Assembly: GCF_016908975.1 (NCBI RefSeq) | Contig: NZ_JAFBEX010000003.1 | Coordinates: forward strand, 1 to 64,000 | From: Neobacillus cucumis | GTDB lineage: Bacteria; Bacillota; Bacilli; Bacillales; Cytobacillaceae | Length of the DNA stretch: 64,000 nt | Reading direction: 5' to 3' | Part shown: positions 1-9,450 of the stretch, piece after piece | Layout of the letters: every line of letters begins with the position of its first letter | How positions within the stretch are numbered: position 1 is the stretch's first letter | Made by a program: the position numbers and the translations under genes | The notes under the pieces: generated by a model | What the model was told of the DNA's origin: nothing | The model's database searches: none | The model's input: the letters and a program-made list of their open reading frames with translations, nothing else

Positions 1-123
1 TAAGACGCACCCTGAAAGAAGGCGCTTTTTGCCTTCTTCAGGGGGTGGCTTAGACTCCGAGTCCCAAGGAGCCGCAACTGGATAAGCTTATGACCCGAGC
101 CCCTAGGCGCTGGAGCTAGACAA
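1..123 (-). repeat. Intergenic repeat family A, copy 1 (partial)
   Basis: This stretch matches 6945-7070 almost base for base, including the segment around ggagccgcaactggataagc and a small hairpin ccttctt/aagaagg. It runs off the left edge of the window. Read on the minus strand, it begins with the same TTGTCTAGCTCCAGCGCC end as the copy at 51696. It is GC-rich compared with its surroundings and has no credible coding content. Confidence 0.85.
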
Positions 124-172
124 ACCCAAAAGCGCAAGCGCCATAATTAGGGGCGCTTACGCTTTTGGGTTT
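122..172 (-). terminator. Long hairpin downstream of birA
   Basis: Two arms of 21 bases (122-142 and 152-172) pair along their full length with one G-U wobble and a 9-base loop. The hairpin touches the birA stop codon and should end that transcript. It lacks a clean U-run after the stem, so it could also be a relic of the repeat, whose other end reads AAGGCGCTTGCGCTTTT. Confidence 0.55.
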
Positions 173-173
173 G

Positions 174-1151
174 TTAGATTTCTATGTCGGCTGAATAAAT
201 ATGGTGAATAAATCCTGTTTTATCCTCTAACTTTAAAACACCATCTTCCGTAATCCCTAGTGCTATTCCTTCAATTACATTTGTTAATGTTCTAGCCTTG
301 AGGTTTTTACCAATACTAATAGCGTATCCTTCCCATAATAATTTAATTGGGAAAAATCCTTCATCTAAATAAAGCAAATATAGTTTTTCGAAATGCTTAA
401 AAATGCTTTTAATTAATTCAGCACGGGAAATAGTACTGCCTTTTTCAATCGAAAGAGAAGTAGCCGTAGAATGAAGCTCAACAGGAAAATCTTCTAATTT
501 TTGATTGACATTAATGCCCATACCAATGATAACAGAATGAATTCGGTCTGATTCCGCTTGGAGTTCTGTTAAAATACCAGTCATTTTTTTACCATTTAGT
601 AAAATATCATTGGGCCACTTTATTTCTGGTTCCAGCTTTGTGACTTCTTCAATAGCCTGAACAATCGCCACCGCCGTTAAGAGAGTCAACTGAGGGGCTT
701 TTGTAAGGGGAATGTTCGGTCTAAGAATTAAGCTCATCCAAATTCCGCTATACTTTGGAGAATGCCAGCTTCGATTCATCCTGCCTTTTCCAGAGAGCTG
801 CTCTTCAGCTATTACAACCGTACCTTCTGGTACCCCTTCATTGGATAAAAAATGGGCAATTTTTTGTGTTGATTCAACACTTTCTTCATAATGAATATTT
901 TTTCCAATAAAGTTGGTTAAAAGACCCAGTCTAATTTCATCGGCAATAATTGTTTCTGGTGTTTTGATAATCCGATAACCCTTGTTCCTAACTGCCTCTA
1001 ATGTAAATCCTTCTTTCCTCAACTCTTCCATATGCTTCCAAACAGCTGTTCTTGAACAACCGATTAATTCAGCTAAATATTGTCCTGAAAGAAAGGTATC
1101 ACCTGCATTAGAAAAGGCATCGAGCAATTTTTTTCTTATTTCTGACTGCAC
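174..1151 (-). CDS. birA: Biotin-protein ligase and biotin repressor BirA
   Basis: BirA attaches biotin to carboxylase carrier domains by way of biotinyl-AMP and, when charged, represses biotin genes. Residues about 15-60 form a winged helix (LIGCSRTAVWKHMEELRKEG). The ligase domain follows, with the biotin-binding loop GKGRMNRSW near 121 and KWPND near 178. I chose the GTG at 1151 because AAGGAG lies 11 bases upstream. The GTG at 1163 abuts that site, and the chosen start matches the family N-terminus. It overlaps the end of cca by 16 bases, as expected in an operon. Confidence 0.93.
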   Translation of the reverse strand: MQSEIRKKLLDAFSNAGDTFLSGQYLAELIGCSRTAVWKHMEELRKEGFTLEAVRNKGYRIIKTPETIIADEIRLGLLTNFIGKNIHYEESVESTQKIAHFLSNEGVPEGTVVIAEEQLSGKGRMNRSWHSPKYSGIWMSLILRPNIPLTKAPQLTLLTAVAIVQAIEEVTKLEPEIKWPNDILLNGKKMTGILTELQAESDRIHSVIIGMGINVNQKLEDFPVELHSTATSLSIEKGSTISRAELIKSIFKHFEKLYLLYLDEGFFPIKLLWEGYAISIGKNLKARTLTNVIEGIALGITEDGVLKLEDKTGFIHHIYSADIEI

Positions 1152-2335
1152 TTGATCAGCCACTCCTTAATCATTTCTTTGTCATTTTGGACGTCCCCAG
1201 CCAGAACGGCACATTCAATTTTTAAAAGGGTCTCCCTTAACCAAGGCCCCCCTTCAGATTGAAACCATTCCATGACATCTTTACCGGTTACATTTATATC
1301 ATGGCGTTGCTTGATCGGCAGCTCATCATAACGCTTTAACCAATATGGCAGGGATAATGTCTCTGTTAAACCTTTTACAAGGTGATATAACTTTTCTGTG
1401 GAAGACAAGACCTCTCTTCCTGCCTTATAAAGGTCATATTCAACCCATTCCCTCTCCATCCTCTTTTTAATAAAATACAAAATCTCTTGAATTTCTTTGA
1501 TTTCTTTAACAGGCAGCTTCCACTCTCGTAAAAATACTTCAGCAGACTTATCTTTTAAGTTTAAATAAAAAAGCAGTAAAGCCCACATTTCGATTTTATT
1601 TAAGTTTTTGAATGATATAGAGATGATTTTTTCGATTTGGTCTTTATGGTTCTTTAAACCAGGTAAATACTTATATAAATCAGAGTCAAGCAGCAGCCTA
1701 ATAGCTTTGTTAGCATTTTCTCCAACAAGCAGTTTTTCAAACTCCACTTTAACTCGTTCCACTGCAATATTTTTTAATAATGGACCCAGATTTTTTATTG
1801 CTTCAAGTGTTTCGTTTTCAACCGAAAAAGAAAGCTGACTAAAGAATCTGACCGCCCTCATGATCCTTAAAGCATCTTCCTGGAAACGCTCATCAGGTAA
1901 TCCAACGGTTTCGATTACTTTTTTCTGAATAGCAGTCTGCCCATGAAAAGGATCAATTAAGTTGCCGTTTCGATCCATTGCAATGGCATTCATCGTAAAG
2001 TCCCGTCGTTTCAAGTCATCTTCAAGATTACGTATAAAAGCAACCTCTTTTGGCCTTCGGTAATCTTGATAGGCTCCCTCTGTCCTAAAGGTGGTAATTT
2101 CATAGGATTTATTCTGAAAAAGAACAAGCACTGTTCCATGTTCAATTCCAATATCGACAGTTCTTGGAAATATTTCCTTCACTTCGTACGGAGTAGCCGA
2201 AGTTGCTATATCTACATCACTAATCGATCTCTTCAATAAATAGTCCCTTACAGATCCGCCAACAAAATAGGCTTGAAAACCTGAAGCCTCGAGCTGTTCA
2301 ATTATAGGAATTGCCGTTAAAAAAGGCTCTATCAT
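1136..2335 (-). CDS. cca: CCA tRNA nucleotidyltransferase
   Basis: The enzyme adds or repairs the 3' CCA end of tRNAs using CTP and ATP. The nucleotidyltransferase head has GGSVRD near residue 26 and the catalytic acidic pair DVD near 40. An RRDFTMNAIA segment and a helical RNA-binding C-terminal half follow. At about 399 residues it is normal for the Bacillus enzyme. The ATG at 2335 is preferred over an upstream GTG because AAGGTG lies 6 bases before it. It sits between bshA and birA, as in B. subtilis. Confidence 0.95.
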   Translation of the reverse strand: MIEPFLTAIPIIEQLEASGFQAYFVGGSVRDYLLKRSISDVDIATSATPYEVKEIFPRTVDIGIEHGTVLVLFQNKSYEITTFRTEGAYQDYRRPKEVAFIRNLEDDLKRRDFTMNAIAMDRNGNLIDPFHGQTAIQKKVIETVGLPDERFQEDALRIMRAVRFFSQLSFSVENETLEAIKNLGPLLKNIAVERVKVEFEKLLVGENANKAIRLLLDSDLYKYLPGLKNHKDQIEKIISISFKNLNKIEMWALLLFYLNLKDKSAEVFLREWKLPVKEIKEIQEILYFIKKRMEREWVEYDLYKAGREVLSSTEKLYHLVKGLTETLSLPYWLKRYDELPIKQRHDINVTGKDVMEWFQSEGGPWLRETLLKIECAVLAGDVQNDKEMIKEWLIKCSQK

Positions 2336-2345
2336 ATTATTCACC

Positions 2346-3473
2346 TTAATTCAATAACTTCCAGTATATCTGCTCATATTGTTCCACAATTTGTTCTGCC
2401 TTAAATTTTGTTTTTACAGATTTCAATGACTGTTCAGACATATTTTGATGCAAATCAGAATTGTTTAGGAGGGAAATCGCTTTTTCAGAAATATCGTTAA
2501 TGTCGCCAACCTCACAAATATACCCAGAAATTCCATGATGGATCACTTCCGGTATACCCCCGACATTTGTTCCAATACAAGGCACACCGCATGCCATAGC
2601 CTCTAGAGCCACAAGACCAAAACTTTCCTTTTCAGATAAAAGCAGCATTAAATCACTAATAGAATATAGTTCCTCTAGATTCTCTTGCTTACCTAAAAAG
2701 ATTACCTTATCTTCTAACGAAAGCTGTCTAACCAATTTACAAACGACCGTCATTTCCGGTCCGTCACCAACCATTAATAATTTGGATGGTATGCTTTCCG
2801 AGATTTTGGCAAAGGATTTTATGACATCCGTCACCCTCTTAACAGTACGAAAATTAGAGACATGTATAACTACCTTTTCTTCATCCTTTATATGTAATTG
2901 AGTTTTTAAGGAAGTGTCATCTGTTTTATGATAAATCCTTTCATCAATAAAGTTATAAACCGTCTCAATTTCTTTATCAGGATTTATAAGTTCATATGTT
3001 TGGTTCACCAAAGCATATGAAACTGCCGTCACAACGTCCGATTTTTCAATTCCAAACTTAATTGCATCTGTTAATGAAGGGTCATACCCAAGTACCGTTA
3101 TATCCGTACCGTGTAAAGTTGTAACGATTTTTATATCTCTGCTTGACATTTGTTTAGCTAGAATCGCACAAACCGCATGAGGTATTGCATAATGAACATG
3201 AAGGATATCCAATTTTTCACGATTAGCAACCTCAGCCATTTTACTTGCTAAAGCAATATCATATGGTGGATATTGAAAAACGGAATATTGGTTAACTTCC
3301 ACTTGGTGGTAATGAATATTATGATACATTTTATTTAATCGAAAGGGGAGGCTTGATGAGATGAAATGAATTTCATGACCTCTTTCAGCTAACATTTTCC
3401 CTAATTCTGTTGCCACCACTCCTGACCCACCAACAGTCGGATAGCATGTAATTCCAATTTTTAGTTTTCGCAT
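2346..3473 (-). CDS. bshA: Bacillithiol synthesis glycosyltransferase BshA
   Basis: BshA joins L-malate to N-acetylglucosamine from UDP-GlcNAc, the first step of bacillithiol synthesis. It is a GT4-type glycosyltransferase of 375 residues. The N-terminal glycine-rich segment [14 protein letters not shown] fits the acceptor-side fold, and [14 protein letters not shown] near residue 285 is the family's nucleotide-sugar motif. Its ATG overlaps the stop of bshB1, so the two deacetylase/transferase steps are translationally coupled. Family and context agree well. Confidence 0.95.
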   Translation of the reverse strand: MRKLKIGITCYPTVGGSGVVATELGKMLAERGHEIHFISSSLPFRLNKMYHNIHYHQVEVNQYSVFQYPPYDIALASKMAEVANREKLDILHVHYAIPHAVCAILAKQMSSRDIKIVTTLHGTDITVLGYDPSLTDAIKFGIEKSDVVTAVSYALVNQTYELINPDKEIETVYNFIDERIYHKTDDTSLKTQLHIKDEEKVVIHVSNFRTVKRVTDVIKSFAKISESIPSKLLMVGDGPEMTVVCKLVRQLSLEDKVIFLGKQENLEELYSISDLMLLLSEKESFGLVALEAMACGVPCIGTNVGGIPEVIHHGISGYICEVGDINDISEKAISLLNNSDLHQNMSEQSLKSVKTKFKAEQIVEQYEQIYWKLLN

Positions 3474-4186
3474 TATTCTTCTCCTAGCAAATCATGTTTC
3501 AAAACGAGCGGGACTTTTGTCTTAAATCCCTCTGCATATGATACTCCCACAAGTTTTCCAAACATTCTTTCCCTTGCCTCGACTGTCTCAATATAATCGT
3601 TCACAAGTGGTGTTTGAACACTCTGAGCTGTTAATTCGAATTGACTTCTATAAGCTCGCAATGCCGCAAGCTTCTTTTCAATCATTTGTGTAATATCAAT
3701 AGTGAAATCAGGTTTATGGAATCCATTGATCATGTAAAAATACATCTTTTTTACTCGATGAGGTTCATTCCATCCAACCGTTTGATATTTTTTTATTCCG
3801 GCAGAAAAAACCGCTTCTTCCACAATCCGTGCGCAATTTCCATGGTCCGGATGCCGATCTTCCAAATATGGAGCAAACACAATTTGCGGTTTGTACTTTC
3901 GGATTATTTCTACCACCTTTTGAATATATTCTTCTTTTAAGAATAATCCTCTATCTGGAAATCCTAATGAAGCTCGCACTTGTACACCTAAAATGTCCAC
4001 TGCCCTTGCTGCTTCTTCCTTTCTTAGTACTACATTCCCATTAGAAGAAAGATCCGCATCAGTTAAATCACAAATACCGATTCGTTTCCCTTCTTCTGTA
4101 AGTTTCGCAATGGTTCCACCCATACCAATTTCTACATCATCAGCATGTGCACCAAATGCTAGGATATGTAATTTATTTTCCTCCAT
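3473..4186 (-). CDS. bshB1: Bacillithiol synthesis deacetylase BshB1
   Basis: BshB1 is a zinc LmbE/PIG-L deacetylase that removes acetate from GlcNAc-malate. Metal-binding signatures are AHADDVEIG near residue 12 and RHPDHGN near 115. The first reads AHADD rather than the common AHPDD; variation at this position is seen in the family, so it is not a defect. The start at 4186 removes three residues from the longest frame and lies 5 bases after GGTGA. It overlaps mgsA by 14 bases. Confidence 0.94.
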   Translation of the reverse strand: MEENKLHILAFGAHADDVEIGMGGTIAKLTEEGKRIGICDLTDADLSSNGNVVLRKEEAARAVDILGVQVRASLGFPDRGLFLKEEYIQKVVEIIRKYKPQIVFAPYLEDRHPDHGNCARIVEEAVFSAGIKKYQTVGWNEPHRVKKMYFYMINGFHKPDFTIDITQMIEKKLAALRAYRSQFELTAQSVQTPLVNDYIETVEARERMFGKLVGVSYAEGFKTKVPLVLKHDLLGEE

Positions 4187-4595
4187 TAACATCACCGTTC
4201 TCTTTTGCTACATTTCGCCATTCCAATAATCCCAGTTCTAATCCTCTAATTAGTAATTCAGCCGTCCCCATATTTGTAGCAAGTGGAATCGAGTAAACAT
4301 CACAAAGCCTTACTAAAGCTGTTACATCTGGTTCATGCGGCTGTGCTGTTAACGGATCTCGAAAGAAAAAAATGGCATCCATTTCATCTTTTGCAATCAT
4401 TGCGCCAATTTCTTGGTCTCCTCCTAATGGTCCGGATTTAAAACGGGTAACCTCTAATCCCGTCGCTTCATTGATCCTCATCCCTGTTGTTCCAGTGGCA
4501 AATAATCTGTGTTTGGCAAAAATATTCTGATAGGCAGTAACAAATTGAACTAAATCATTTTTCTTCTGGTCATGTGCGATTAATGCAATATTCAT
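4173..4595 (-). CDS. mgsA: Methylglyoxal synthase
   Basis: MgsA turns dihydroxyacetone phosphate into methylglyoxal and phosphate, a bypass when phosphorylated sugars build up. The 140-residue protein has [10 protein letters not shown] with the catalytic-type Asp60 and the [12 protein letters not shown] block at 79-90, both typical. Bacillithiol genes follow in the same operon. That fits, because methylglyoxal is detoxified with bacillithiol in Bacillus. Confidence 0.96.
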   Translation of the reverse strand: MNIALIAHDQKKNDLVQFVTAYQNIFAKHRLFATGTTGMRINEATGLEVTRFKSGPLGGDQEIGAMIAKDEMDAIFFFRDPLTAQPHEPDVTALVRLCDVYSIPLATNMGTAELLIRGLELGLLEWRNVAKENGDVNGGK

Positions 4596-4605
4596 ATCTT
4601 TTCCC

Positions 4606-5409
4606 CTATTCTAAGATATTTTCAAGTCCATAAACAAAAGTATTATTCTTCATAACAGTTTCTACAGCAACTTTTACACCCGACATAAATGAGGCTCGGT
4701 TATAAGAATCATGTCGAATAGTTAAGGATTGACCATCTGAACCAAATAAAACTTGTTGATGGGCAATTAGTCCCGGTAATCGAACAGAATGAATACGCAT
4801 TCCGTCAAAGTCCGCACCTCTAGCTCCTGTAATGGTTTCTTTTTCATTTGGATGACCTTGTTTTTTAACTTCCCTTGCAGTTGAAATCATTTCCGCTGTT
4901 TTAACAGCTGTTCCTGACGGTGCATCAAGCTTTTGATCATGGTGCAATTCAATAATCTCGACATCAGCAAAATATTTTGCTGCCAGTTGAGAAAATTTCA
5001 TCATAAGCACTGCACCAATTGCAAAGTTAGGGGCAATGATACAGCCAAGTTCTTTTTCCTGACAAAGCCGTTCTAGTTCTTCTAAATCCTGTTTACTAAA
5101 TCCAGTTGTTCCAACAACAGGCCGGACATTATAGTTAAGCGCTGTTTTAGTATGGTACATGCCAACTTCCGGTGTTGTTAAATCTACTAATACATCTGCT
5201 TTAATCTCTTGCAGACACTTGTCGATATTGGAGTAGACTGGTACATTGGGAATTGATTGAAATCCCTCTACATCACTTAGCATCATTCCATCATTTTTAT
5301 GATCAATAACTGCAACTAAATCAAAGTGTTCTGTATTAGCAGCTAATGTGACTGCTTCTCTTCCCATACGTCCTCGTGGACCTGCAATAATTATTTTAAT
5401 CGTATTCAT
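4606..5409 (-). CDS. dapB: 4-Hydroxy-tetrahydrodipicolinate reductase
   Basis: DapB carries out the NAD(P)H-dependent reduction step in lysine and diaminopimelate synthesis, and its product line also feeds spore dipicolinate. The nucleotide-binding motif GPRGRMG lies near residue 10. The substrate motif [15 protein letters not shown] lies near 152. The start at 5409 (MNTIKI) is set by GGAGTGAAGAA just upstream; the longer frame would overlap the preceding gene. Length is about 267 residues. Confidence 0.95.
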   Translation of the reverse strand: MNTIKIIIAGPRGRMGREAVTLAANTEHFDLVAVIDHKNDGMMLSDVEGFQSIPNVPVYSNIDKCLQEIKADVLVDLTTPEVGMYHTKTALNYNVRPVVGTTGFSKQDLEELERLCQEKELGCIIAPNFAIGAVLMMKFSQLAAKYFADVEIIELHHDQKLDAPSGTAVKTAEMISTAREVKKQGHPNEKETITGARGADFDGMRIHSVRLPGLIAHQQVLFGSDGQSLTIRHDSYNRASFMSGVKVAVETVMKNNTFVYGLENILE

Positions 5410-5413
5410 TTCT

Positions 5414-5758
5414 TCACTCCACACTTTCTTGGTCAATTCTTGTCCAGCGATTTTTATCTCTTGTGTTAAATTTATTCATGACATAATCATGCGCTTCTTC
5501 CAGATCTATGTTTAAGGAATTAGCAAAACAAATTGTCACAAAAAGCAAATCCCCGAGTTCCTCTTCAATTGCTTTTTCTGTTTCTGTCGATTTTTTCGGT
5601 TTTTCACCGTAATGATGGTTTACTTCTCTCGCCAGTTCCCCCAGCTCCTCTGTAAGCCTTGCGAGCATTGCCAGCGGGCTAAAGTATCCTTCTTTAAATT
5701 GGCTTATGTATTGATCTACCTCTAATTGAAGCTCCTTCATCGACTTCCCTTTATTCAT
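5414..5758 (-). CDS. ypjD: MazG-like nucleotide pyrophosphohydrolase YpjD
   Basis: A small all-alpha NTP pyrophosphohydrolase of 114 residues. The metal-binding acidic motifs are visible: [10 protein letters not shown] in the middle and [10 protein letters not shown] about 25 residues later. Family members hydrolyse (d)NTPs to monophosphates, possibly for nucleotide-pool cleaning; the exact substrate is not known from sequence. GAGGTG lies 5 bases before the ATG. It starts the run ypjD-dapB-mgsA-bshB1-bshA-cca-birA. Confidence 0.9.
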   Translation of the reverse strand: MNKGKSMKELQLEVDQYISQFKEGYFSPLAMLARLTEELGELAREVNHHYGEKPKKSTETEKAIEEELGDLLFVTICFANSLNIDLEEAHDYVMNKFNTRDKNRWTRIDQESVE

Positions 5759-5877
5759 ACTTACACCTCATTTTCAAAACGGGCTATATGTTAATATGCA
5801 TATTCCCTTTAATGTTAGCTAAATTCAAGCAGATTTACAAATGTTTTCGCTTTAAAACAGCGCTTTTCCTACCCACA

Positions 5878-5906
5878 TTGCTCTTATGAACCTAATTCGA
5901 TATAAT
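5878..5906 (+). promoter_or_regulatory. SigA-type promoter of ypjC
   Basis: TTGCTC at 5878-5883 and a perfect TATAAT at 5901-5906 are separated by 17 bases. They point at the plus-strand gene that starts about 45 bases downstream. Confidence 0.65.
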
Positions 5907-5952
5907 TAAAACCGCCATAATAGAGTCATAAATGGAAGAGGTTGAAAATTGG

Positions 5953-6825
5953 ATGATTTTTGGACTTAAATTAAAAAATATCGTTTTTATACTCATAGGT
6001 TCCGCAATTATGTCTTTTGGACTTGTTAATTTCAATATGCAAAATAAATTGGCCGAGGGTGGTTTTACAGGAATTACACTGTTATTCTATTTTTTGTTTA
6101 AATGGGATCCCTCTTACACGAACTTAATCCTGAATATTCCTTTATTTTTTATTGGTTGGAAGCTGTTGGGTCGAAATGCTTTTCTATATACGATTATTGG
6201 AACAGTGGGTGTTTCCATTTCTTTATGGATTCTTCAGCGCCATACAATTAAAATGCCTCTTGAGCATGATCTAACATTAGCTGCCTTGTTTGCTGGTGCC
6301 TTTACAGGGATTGGATTGGGAATCATTTTTCGTTTTGGAGGAACAACAGGAGGAGTGGATATTATTGCCAGACTTGTCCAAAAATATGCAGGATGGAACA
6401 TGGGGAAAACAATGTTTCTGTTTGATGCATGTGTAATTGCCGTATCATGGTTTACATACTTAAATTATAAACAAGCTATGTATACGTTAGTGGCTGTTTT
6501 TGTCGGTGCAAGAGTAATTGATTTTATACAAGAAGGCGCATACTCTGCAAGGGGAGCCATGATTATATCTGACCAAAATGAGCAAATTGCTGCAAAGATA
6601 ATGGCTGATATGGACCGTGGCGTAACTGCTCTAAAGGCATATGGTTCATATACAAAAAATGAACGTGAAGTCCTTTATTGTGTTGTTGCTAGAAATGAAA
6701 TAATCCGTTTAAAAAATTTAATTACGTCAGTGGACCCACATGCCTTTGTATCTATTTCCGTTGTCCATGATGTTCATGGTGAAGGTTTTACCCTAGACGA
6801 AAATAAAATGCCAATTGGCGATTAA
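5953..6825 (+). CDS. ypjC: YitT-family membrane protein YpjC
   Basis: A multi-pass membrane protein (DUF161, about six hydrophobic segments through residue 190) with a soluble C-terminal DUF2179 domain (RGAMIISDQNEQIAAKI onwards). Function is unknown, although the family is often annotated as a transporter. It is the only plus-strand gene in the first 32 kb. The start is uncertain: the ATG at 5953 follows an AGAGG, while the ATG at 5932 has no ribosome site. Confidence 0.85.
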   Translation: MIFGLKLKNIVFILIGSAIMSFGLVNFNMQNKLAEGGFTGITLLFYFLFKWDPSYTNLILNIPLFFIGWKLLGRNAFLYTIIGTVGVSISLWILQRHTIKMPLEHDLTLAALFAGAFTGIGLGIIFRFGGTTGGVDIIARLVQKYAGWNMGKTMFLFDACVIAVSWFTYLNYKQAMYTLVAVFVGARVIDFIQEGAYSARGAMIISDQNEQIAAKIMADMDRGVTALKAYGSYTKNEREVLYCVVARNEIIRLKNLITSVDPHAFVSISVVHDVHGEGFTLDENKMPIGD

Positions 6826-7070
6826 GAAAAGCGTAAGGCGCTTAGCTTTCGGCGACAAGCACAAGGCGAGCCGGCCGAAAGGTTGTTCTTTAACCTTTTG
6901 AACGGATTGTTCTAGATGTGGAGGCGACTGTTCTGGGACGGAGGCATAAGACGAACCCTGTAAGAAGGCGTTCTTTGCCTTCTTCAGGGGGTGGCTTATG
7001 ACTTGAGTCCCAAGGAGCCGCAACTGGATAAGCTTGTGACCTCGAGCCGATGGCGGCTGGAGCTGGACAA
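6826..7070 (-). repeat. Intergenic repeat family A, copy 2 (long form)
   Basis: This is a 245-base GC-rich element directly after the ypjC stop codon. On the minus strand it runs from TTGTCCAGCTCCAG to TTACGCTTTTC. Its first half matches the element at 1-123. Its last part, with AAAGGTTAAAGAACAACCTTTCGGCCGG, matches 51750-51818. The middle 130 bases are missing from the short copy at 51.7 kb, so the element is modular. Confidence 0.88.
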
Positions 7071-7097
7071 TTCTCGTGTCGAAAATGCTTATTCATA

Positions 7098-7130
7098 TAA
7101 AAAAATGTCACCTTATTTGAGGTGACATTT
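7098..7130 (-). terminator. Terminator of the yugP-type gene
   Basis: An 11-base perfect stem (AAATGTCACCT/AGGTGACATTT) is followed on the minus strand by a run of T. It abuts the stop codon of the peptidase gene. Confidence 0.8.
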
Positions 7131-7807
7131 TAATCATTGTTTCTATTCATTCCTGTAAAAATTAACACAAGCCTTAGTAATTCTAATACGGCTACAGCAG
7201 CTGCTGCTACATATGTTAATGCGGCTGCATTTAAAACTTTTCTTGCTTCTCTTTCTTCGCGATTCCCAATTAAGCCAAGAGAAACCACTTGATTCATTGC
7301 ACGGTTGGAAGCGTTAAATTCTACTGGCAATGTAACAATTTGAAAGAGAACAGCTGCCGCCATAAAGAAAATTCCAATCAAAAGAAGCCCGCTTAAATGA
7401 GCCAATATTCCGATCATAATTAGAATCCAAGAAGCATTTGAACCAAGATTAGCAACCGGAACTAATGCGTGGCGAAACCTTAGAAACGCATAACCTTCAC
7501 CGTCTTGAATGGCATGTCCACATTCATGGGCAGCGATTGCAGCCGCGGCAATTGAATTTCCATGATAATTTTCAGGTGAGAGACGAACGGTTTTGCTTCT
7601 TGGGTCATAATGGTCACTTAAAAAACCACGCCCTTCTTCCACCGCAACATTATATAGTCCATTTGCATTTAGAATTTCTCTTGCCACATCAGCACCTCTT
7701 CGATAAGTCGAAGTAGGTACACGTGAAAACTTAGCAAATGTATTTTTCACTCTCATTTGTGCCCATAAGGGAATGAAGACAATAATAGCAAAATAAATAA
7801 GATACAT
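7130..7807 (-). CDS. YugP-type zinc membrane metallopeptidase
   Basis: A neutral zinc metallopeptidase of the YugP family, 225 residues. It has a membrane segment at about 1-18, the HECGH zinc motif at 94-98, then two or three more hydrophobic segments (about 110-160 and 195-220). The ATG at 7807 has GGAGGT 4 bases before it. Substrates are unknown. The B. subtilis yugP gene lies elsewhere. Here it interrupts the usual ypjB-ypjC order, next to a repeat. Confidence 0.85.
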   Translation of the reverse strand: MYLIYFAIIVFIPLWAQMRVKNTFAKFSRVPTSTYRRGADVAREILNANGLYNVAVEEGRGFLSDHYDPRSKTVRLSPENYHGNSIAAAAIAAHECGHAIQDGEGYAFLRFRHALVPVANLGSNASWILIMIGILAHLSGLLLIGIFFMAAAVLFQIVTLPVEFNASNRAMNQVVSLGLIGNREEREARKVLNAAALTYVAAAAVAVLELLRLVLIFTGMNRNND

Positions 7808-7864
7808 AATGACCTCCAAATCAGCACTTGATGTTAATATCATATAGTTGACCGATTCGATGCG

Positions 7865-8659
7865 TCAATCTTTTTGGTCCCTAGAGCGATTTTTCCGCAG
7901 TTCTTTATCTCCTTGATACTTTCTCCAGCCAACATATGATAATGTCATGATAATGATGCTCCCTGTAGAAATAATTACCCACCACAACGATGGATCAGCC
8001 TCATCATCTTCCATATTAGCAAAAAGATTTTTCAGGTCAGTATCAAGGGCATCAAGCTCTTGTTGACTTTTCGCGTCACTAACCACTTGTGATTGATATT
8101 CGTTTATAAAATCAATCCGTGCATCTAATCTTTGAATATTTTCCACAGGAACATCTATTTTCATACTTGGATAAATAACGTTATATAGGTTTAAAAAGGT
8201 ATTAAAATTAGAATGAAAGTGGGCTGAATCTCCCATTAAAGCAGCATCTTTTGCCTGGTGAAAGGCAGTCATGATTTGATCTTCCATTGCTGTCCATAAA
8301 GGTTGATGACTTGTTGCTAACGCATCAATAACAAGCCGAAACTTGGTTAGTTTATTAAGCCTTTCCTCATATTTCATGTTGGGGCTAACTGCAGCTTCCA
8401 TTGCTTCATCATGAGAGGTGTTAACAATTCTAACCTCGTCCATTGATAGTGGTTCTTTTGCTCCAGTTATACTTGTAAACTGGTCAGAAAAATAATCAAG
8501 CAATTTTTTTGCATCATCATATCTTTGAAACTTCACCATTTGAAGAGCCTCATCCGAAATATCATCGAGCTTCTCCATTGGCGATTGCTGTTCCGCATTA
8601 ACAGTTATGGGAGTGAGCATCATGATAATTGCTAATAAATATAACCATTTGAATTTCAA
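7865..8659 (-). CDS. ypjB: Sporulation protein YpjB
   Basis: A secreted or membrane-anchored protein of 264 residues found in spore formers. An N-terminal signal segment ends near residue 22 (MMLTPITVNAEQQ). A long helical extracellular part follows, and a C-terminal membrane helix (about 226-244, WWVIISTGSIIIMTLSYVGW) precedes a charged tail. The start is TTG, with GGGGGGA 7 bases upstream. The molecular role is unknown; the sporulation link comes from the family, not from this sequence. Confidence 0.87.
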   Translation of the reverse strand: MKFKWLYLLAIIMMLTPITVNAEQQSPMEKLDDISDEALQMVKFQRYDDAKKLLDYFSDQFTSITGAKEPLSMDEVRIVNTSHDEAMEAAVSPNMKYEERLNKLTKFRLVIDALATSHQPLWTAMEDQIMTAFHQAKDAALMGDSAHFHSNFNTFLNLYNVIYPSMKIDVPVENIQRLDARIDFINEYQSQVVSDAKSQQELDALDTDLKNLFANMEDDEADPSLWWVIISTGSIIIMTLSYVGWRKYQGDKELRKNRSRDQKD

Positions 8660-8720
8660 TCGTTGTCCCCCCTTTCATTTCTATAAAATGTATGAAAGGT
8701 TGGACAAGGTTAGACCATGT

Positions 8721-9317
8721 TTAACTATTAATTTTTAGTTTAAAACGGTCGGGTCTTATTCCTAAATAGTAGGCAAGACCAATGGAGATACAAGACAGCC
8801 AAAATGTAAAATAACCGATTTGCGGTATAAATTTATCTAACATATGATAGCTCGGCAGCATAAAAAAGACATAATCAATTACGTCATTATGTAGTGTCCA
8901 AATAGCAGTTACAACTAAATGCCACATCTTAAAACGATAAAATGGAGCAAAAAGAATCCCTTGGACAGCCATTGCAAAATGTGAAAAAATCAGCATATAT
9001 CCAACCCAATCTAGTTCTCCTTGTACTAGGAATACAAGAATGTTCATAACTACTGCCCAAATCCCATATTTAAACAATGTGACCATCGCCAAGGCTTCCA
9101 TTAATGGCCAATTCTTTTTTAGTAAATACGCCAAGAGGACAAAAACAAAAAACAAACTTGCTGTTGGACTATCCGGTACAAAGGCCAAAAAAACAGGTGG
9201 CGTTTCTTTCAATTGCCAACCATACCAATAATATCCATAAACAGTTCCAGCAATATTAATTAATAATAAAAGTTTTAATACCGATCGACTAGATAGGAGA
9301 GGGTAAATCCACCCCAC
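8721..9317 (-). CDS. ypjA: DUF1405 membrane protein YpjA
   Basis: A 198-residue integral membrane protein with about six hydrophobic segments, of the DUF1405 family. Its role is unknown. It starts at GTG, with AGGAGG 7 bases upstream. It follows qcrABC, as in B. subtilis, but a terminator separates it from qcrC, so it probably has its own promoter. Confidence 0.87.
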   Translation of the reverse strand: MGWIYPLLSSRSVLKLLLLINIAGTVYGYYWYGWQLKETPPVFLAFVPDSPTASLFFVFVLLAYLLKKNWPLMEALAMVTLFKYGIWAVVMNILVFLVQGELDWVGYMLIFSHFAMAVQGILFAPFYRFKMWHLVVTAIWTLHNDVIDYVFFMLPSYHMLDKFIPQIGYFTFWLSCISIGLAYYLGIRPDRFKLKINS

Positions 9318-9410
9318 ATATACTCCTCCTTTTATTTAGAAAAGCCAAAACACCTGTTTTACGCACAACAAGACTGAACTTGACATTTCTATAAGTATTT
9401 TATTTCAAGA

Positions 9411-9440
9411 AAAAAGCTGACGATTCACCGCCAGCTTTTT
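9411..9440 (-). terminator. Terminator of qcrABC
   Basis: AAAAAGCTGgcggtgaatcgtCAGCTTTTT style hairpin with T-runs on both sides, 10 bases after the qcrC stop codon. Confidence 0.82.
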
Positions 9441-9450
9441 ATTCATTAAG

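Noticed and set aside
3473..4186. BshB1 as inactive because its motif reads AHADD instead of AHPDD
   Set aside because: The metal-binding His and Asp residues are kept, and the B. subtilis protein also departs from proline at this position.
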